From positions 1-9,118 of the forward strand of contig CAJMOT010000095.1 of the NCBI GenBank assembly GCA_905214995.1: a stretch of DNA of 9,118 nt, given 5' to 3'. The position numbers were made by a program, and so were the translations under genes. The first letter of the stretch is position 1. Every line of letters starts with the position of its first letter. This document shows positions 6,556 through 9,118 of the stretch, piece after piece. Source of the stretch: an uncultured bacterium (GTDB lineage Bacteria; Verrucomicrobiota; Verrucomicrobiia; Opitutales; Intestinicryptomonadaceae). The notes below the pieces were generated by a model. The model did not search any database. It saw only the letters and a program-made list of their open reading frames with translations, and was not told the origin of the DNA.

Positions 6556-7257
6556 TCAGGCGAGGCGGCAGCGCTCGAGCAGCTCCGCGTCGGCGAGGAT
6601 TTCGCCGATTTCCCCGCGCGCGGCGAGCCTCCCGACGTCGAGAACCGCCGCGGTTTTGCAGACGCTTCTCGCGAAGTCCATGTCGTGGGTCGATATGATT
6701 TTCGTCTGGGGAAAGGAGTTCAGGAGCTCCGCGAGCTCGCGCTTCCCGCGCGGGTCGAGCTGCGCGCTCGGCTCGTCGAGCAGCATTACCTCCGGGTGCA
6801 TGGCGGCAACCCCGCAGATGGCGGCCCGCTTTTTTTCGCCCTCCGAAAGCCCGTGCGGGGGCCTGTCGGCGAGGTTCGATATCGAAAATTTTTCGAGCCA
6901 TTCGCGCGCGGTTTCGAGCGATTCGCCGCGCGAAAACCCGAGGTTTTCCACGCCGAAGGCGACGTCTTCGAGTATCGTTTGGCAAAATAGCTGGTCGTCT
7001 GAGTTCTGGAACACCAGCCCCGCGAGGGCGCGTATCCTGCGCAGATTTTTTTTAGCGACTTCAAGCCCGCATACTTCCGCGCGCCCCGAGAGTATCGGCG
7101 CGAGCCCCACCAGCGATAGCATGAGCGTTGATTTGCCCGCGCCGTTCGCGCCGAGCAGCGCGCAGGATTCCCCGCTTTCCACGCGCAGGCAGAGGGAGGA
7201 GACCGCGGGGGTCTTGCCGCCGTCCCGCGAGGCGGAGAGGGAAAACGTCTCTATCAT
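6556..7257 (-). CDS. cbiO: ECF cobalt/nickel transporter ATP-binding protein CbiO
   Basis: Cytoplasmic ATPase that powers the energy-coupling-factor importer formed with CbiM and CbiQ. At 233 residues it is a bare ABC domain. What is seen: Walker A GANGAGKST (36-44), Q-loop VFQNSDDQLF (82-91), the signature LSEGEKKR (137-144), Walker B VMLLDEP (157-163) and the switch His191 in STHDMD. The QNSDDQLF form of the Q-loop is typical of CbiO/EcfA proteins. The ATG at 7257 is preferred over an upstream in-frame start: it has an AAGGA site seven bases before it and overlaps the cbiQ stop as ATGA, a standard sign of translational coupling. It is the last cbi gene; glyS follows. A single ATPase gene implies a homodimer, as in dedicated Co/Ni ECF systems. 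Metal preference cannot be told from this subunit. Confidence 0.93.
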   Translation of the reverse strand: MIETFSLSASRDGGKTPAVSSLCLRVESGESCALLGANGAGKSTLMLSLVGLAPILSGRAEVCGLEVAKKNLRRIRALAGLVFQNSDDQLFCQTILEDVAFGVENLGFSRGESLETAREWLEKFSISNLADRPPHGLSEGEKKRAAICGVAAMHPEVMLLDEPSAQLDPRGKRELAELLNSFPQTKIISTHDMDFARSVCKTAAVLDVGRLAARGEIGEILADAELLERCRLA

Positions 7258-8033
7258 GAAAAAATCCTTTCCGGAAGAAATCTGAATGCGGCGCAGACGC
7301 ACGCGAAAGCGGCGGCGGCAATGAAATCGGAGGCCGAGGCGCGCACGGAAAATTCTCCGCGCGGAAATTTGGCCTCAAAACCCCGCGCGCGCATGGCGTC
7401 GTACACGCTCGCCGCGCGGTCGAGGCTTCTGAGCATGAGCGAGCCCGCGAGCTTCGGCCAGTCCGAAATTTTCGCGGCGCCCCCGATTTTGCCGGAGCGG
7501 GCGGAGTACGCCGCGCCCATGCGTTTTGCCTCGCCGGAAATTATGGGAATGTAGCGCATGGTAAGCGACATTTGCAGCGCCACGGGGCAGGGCACTCCAA
7601 GGGCGGCGAGCCCTTTCGCCATTTCATTCGGCGAGGCGACCTGAGAAAACGCGACCGCGGCCATGGCGCACTCCCACGCTTTGGCGCACAGCGCCGCGAG
7701 CGACACCGCGCCCGCCGGAATTTTTGCGAATCCGAAATCGAACGGCGGGGAGGAGTCGAGCCACGGGTTTGCCGCGCCTATCGCGAGCGCGACGGGAATT
7801 GCGGCGAGCGAATTTTTCAGCGACCTGCCTATGTCTTTCGAAAACGCGCAAACGGCGAAGAGCGGCAGCGAGGCGAATATGCAGACGCCTGCCAGATCGT
7901 ATTTGGGAAACGACACCGCAAAGCACGCGTAAATGAACGCGAGCGCGATTTTCAGCGCGGGCGAAAAGGCGGGGCGCGGAACGCCGGCGGCCTCCCCGCC
8001 GCTGCCCGGCGGAGTTTCGGAATTAGGAGGCAC
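7254..8033 (-). CDS. cbiQ: ECF cobalt/nickel transporter transmembrane protein CbiQ
   Basis: Membrane coupling (T) component that links the metal-binding CbiM to the CbiO ATPase. The 259-residue protein has hydrophobic segments near 26-62, 77-90 and 108-132 and another near 237-253, with a cytoplasmic coupling region between. Key motif: LRSLDRAASVYDAMRARGF (201-219), the Ala-Arg-Gly coupling-helix signature of the CbiQ/EcfT family that docks on the ATPase; SLTMRYIPII (156-165) is also typical. The start is taken as the GTG at 8033, which overlaps the end of cbiM by 11 nt; no ribosome site is visible before it, so the first ~20 Pro/Gly-rich residues may not all be translated, and coupling to cbiM translation is likely. 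It ends with a 4-nt ATGA overlap with cbiO. The amino terminus is slightly longer than usual. Confidence 0.9.
   Translation of the reverse strand: MPPNSETPPGSGGEAAGVPRPAFSPALKIALAFIYACFAVSFPKYDLAGVCIFASLPLFAVCAFSKDIGRSLKNSLAAIPVALAIGAANPWLDSSPPFDFGFAKIPAGAVSLAALCAKAWECAMAAVAFSQVASPNEMAKGLAALGVPCPVALQMSLTMRYIPIISGEAKRMGAAYSARSGKIGGAAKISDWPKLAGSLMLRSLDRAASVYDAMRARGFEAKFPRGEFSVRASASDFIAAAAFACVCAAFRFLPERIFS
7265..7269 (-). promoter_or_regulatory. Ribosome binding site that fixes the cbiO start
   Basis: AAGGA on the minus strand ends seven bases before the ATG at 7257, inside the last codons of cbiQ. It supports this start over the in-frame upstream codon at 7302, which would add 15 residues that do not resemble an ABC N terminus. 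Confidence 0.6.
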
Positions 8034-8994
8034 CGTCCGATTTTCTCAATAAAAATCCGAGCGCGCACGCCGCGGCGAGGGCGGCGAAAGTTCCCGCAAT
8101 TCCGGCGGCGGCGCCCCCCAGGGCGGATTCCGAGCCGGGCAGGTTGTAGTCGGGCAGCAGCGCCGAGGAGTTTTGGATTTTTTCGGACGCGGAATGCGCG
8201 GGGGTGTCGGCGGAGATTTCCGCGCCTTTTGCGGCGCGCTCCACCGACCATTCCAGCCCGTCGGGGTCGGAGGATGCGGCGAGCGACAGTCCGCCCGCCA
8301 TCGCGACCGCGGCTATCATTAGCGCGGCGCACGCCGACTTTGCTGGAGTTTTCGGGGTTTTCTCGAACACTTCGGGGCGCGAGGATTTCAAAAACACGAG
8401 AACCGCCCCCGTCAGCGCGCCCTCAACCGCGCCTATCGCAAGATGTATCGGCTGCATCAGCAGCGCGAACGTTTTAAAAGGCAGCTCCGTCACGCCCGAG
8501 CACAGGGTTTCGAGCACCACCCCGAACGCCCCCAGCTGGAGGGCGGCGGCGCAGCCGAGTATGGACGCGGCCATTATGCGGGCGGGGCTTTTCATCCCTC
8601 CGGCGATGGGCGCGAATATCAGCGGATACGCCACAAAGCACGGGAAGAAGCCCATGTTGAAAATGTTGCACCCCAGCGCGAGGATCCCCCCGTCGGCGAA
8701 CATAAACGCCTGTATCGCCAGCACGCACGAGAGAGCGATGAACGCCCCATGGCTGCCGAGCGTCGCCGCCAGCAGCATTCCCCCTCCTATGTGGCCGCTC
8801 GAGCCCGTCCCGGGGATTGCGAAATTTATCATCTGCGCCGCGAAGACGAACGCGCCCATCACGCCCATGAGCGGAACGCGCGCGGGTTCGAAATTTTCTT
8901 TCAGCCTGCGCGCGCTGTTCCAGAGCAGCCCCGCGCTTGCGGCTATCATGACTCCGCCCACCGCGGGGGAGACGAGTGCGTCGGCCATGTGCAT
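8023..8994 (-). CDS. cbiM: ECF cobalt/nickel transporter metal-binding component, CbiM fused to a CbiN-like tail
   Basis: Substrate-binding (S) membrane component of a cobalt or nickel ECF importer. At 323 residues it is longer than a plain CbiM (about 220). Residues 1-205 are the CbiM core: the mature N terminus MHMADALVSP with His2, which in this family helps bind the metal ion, then FAAQMINFAIPGTGSSGHIGGG (51-72) with His68, FADGGILALGCNIFNMGFFP (99-118) and a further membrane helix region to about 200. Residues 220-240 are a helix, followed by the DPDGLEW motif (243-249), LPDYNLPG (280-287) and a last membrane segment (293-316): this is the CbiN/NikN-type PDGLE region fused on, so no separate cbiN is needed. 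The ATG at 8994 has an AAGGA site seven bases upstream and gives the required Met-His start. Cobalt or nickel cannot be distinguished by eye; no B12, urease or hydrogenase gene is in view. Overlaps cbiQ by 11 nt. Confidence 0.94.
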   Translation of the reverse strand: MHMADALVSPAVGGVMIAASAGLLWNSARRLKENFEPARVPLMGVMGAFVFAAQMINFAIPGTGSSGHIGGGMLLAATLGSHGAFIALSCVLAIQAFMFADGGILALGCNIFNMGFFPCFVAYPLIFAPIAGGMKSPARIMAASILGCAAALQLGAFGVVLETLCSGVTELPFKTFALLMQPIHLAIGAVEGALTGAVLVFLKSSRPEVFEKTPKTPAKSACAALMIAAVAMAGGLSLAASSDPDGLEWSVERAAKGAEISADTPAHSASEKIQNSSALLPDYNLPGSESALGGAAAGIAGTFAALAAACALGFLLRKSDGAS

Positions 8995-9001
8995 ATGTTT
9001 T

Positions 9002-9006
9002 TCCTT
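9002..9006 (-). promoter_or_regulatory. Ribosome binding site of cbiM
   Basis: AAGGA on the minus strand seven bases before the ATG at 8994. It selects the start that yields Met-His-Met; the position of His2 at the very N terminus is functionally required in CbiM/NikM proteins, so the start matters. Confidence 0.65.
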
Positions 9007-9010
9007 TTTT

Positions 9011-9033
9011 GGCTAATCAGTATTGGATTGGCT
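9011..9033. repeat. Imperfect dyad just upstream of cbiM (possible operator)
   Basis: GGCTAATC (9011-9018) and GATTGGCT (9026-9033) are inverted copies matching at six of eight positions around a 7-nt centre, immediately upstream of the cbiM ribosome site. Its place fits an operator for a metal-responsive repressor, but it does not match the NikR site as I recall it, and there is no room in this 70-nt gap for a cobalamin riboswitch. Regulation by it is inference. Confidence 0.3.
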
Positions 9034-9064
9034 TTCGGGGAGCCGCCCGCCCGCCTTTGGCCCG

Positions 9065-9118
9065 CTACCGCCCGAGAAATTCCGCGACGAGCGACTTCAC
9101 CGCGCCCTCGGTATCGTC
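9065..9118 (-). CDS. C-terminal end of an unknown gene upstream of cbiM (cut by window edge)
   Basis: Reading the minus strand inward from the right edge, a frame encodes DDTEGAVKSLVAEFLGR and stops at TAG (9065-9067). The composition, amphipathic-helix look and codon use match the neighbouring genes, and the stop lies 70 nt before the cbiM start, as expected for a preceding gene of the same direction. Seventeen residues are too few to name a family, and an open frame this short can arise by chance. Confidence 0.45.
   Translation of the reverse strand, partial: DDTEGAVKSLVAEFLGR

Noticed and set aside
4822..6990. Long 722-residue open frame on the plus strand
   Set aside because: It is the antisense shadow of glyS and part of cbiO; its translation has no domain and it crosses the glyS terminator region. 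GC-rich codon bias keeps the opposite strand open.

Overview
This is a bacterial chromosomal window. Most of it is GC-rich (CGCG-dense, with A/T-rich third positions mainly in Lys/Asn/Ile codons), interrupted by one clearly AT-richer island at about 2640-4480. The housekeeping genes argH and glyS lack clear Shine-Dalgarno sites and start behind A/T-rich leaders, while the metal-transport genes have AAGGA sites. The glycyl-tRNA synthetase is the single-chain alpha2 type, which excludes lineages that use the alpha2beta2 enzyme, such as E. coli. The overall style fits something like a Verrucomicrobiota/PVC or other non-proteobacterial anaerobe, but this is a guess from style; no rRNA or other taxonomic marker is present.

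Layout. Positions 1-4350 read rightwards: the C-terminal part of a GlcD-type FAD-linked oxidase (cut by the window edge), argH (argininosuccinate lyase), then a compact two-gene type II restriction-modification cassette (a beta-arrangement N4/N6 DNA methyltransferase overlapping by 7 nt an MvaI/BcnI-type restriction endonuclease). Positions 4487-4957 are a convergent junction with a strong rho-independent terminator for each direction and about 400 bp without a gene between them. Positions 4984-9118 read leftwards: the last 17 codons of an unknown gene at the window edge, then an ECF-type cobalt/nickel importer operon (cbiM with a fused CbiN-like segment, cbiQ, cbiO; all junctions overlap), then glyS, which has its own likely promoter.

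How the parts work together. CbiM(N) is the metal-binding S component, CbiQ the transmembrane coupling protein and CbiO the ATPase of one energy-coupling-factor transporter. ArgH catalyses the last step of arginine synthesis, and GlyRS charges tRNA-Gly. The restriction-modification cassette looks like a recent arrival: it is AT-richer, sits between argH and a GC-rich terminator that may originally have served argH, and contains no CCNGG site by eye, which fits a CCWGG/CCSGG-like specificity. I do not see a wholly new system. The most notable points are the restriction cassette, the Asn where I would expect the first catalytic Asp of its nuclease, and the unexplained palindrome-rich spacer between the two terminators.
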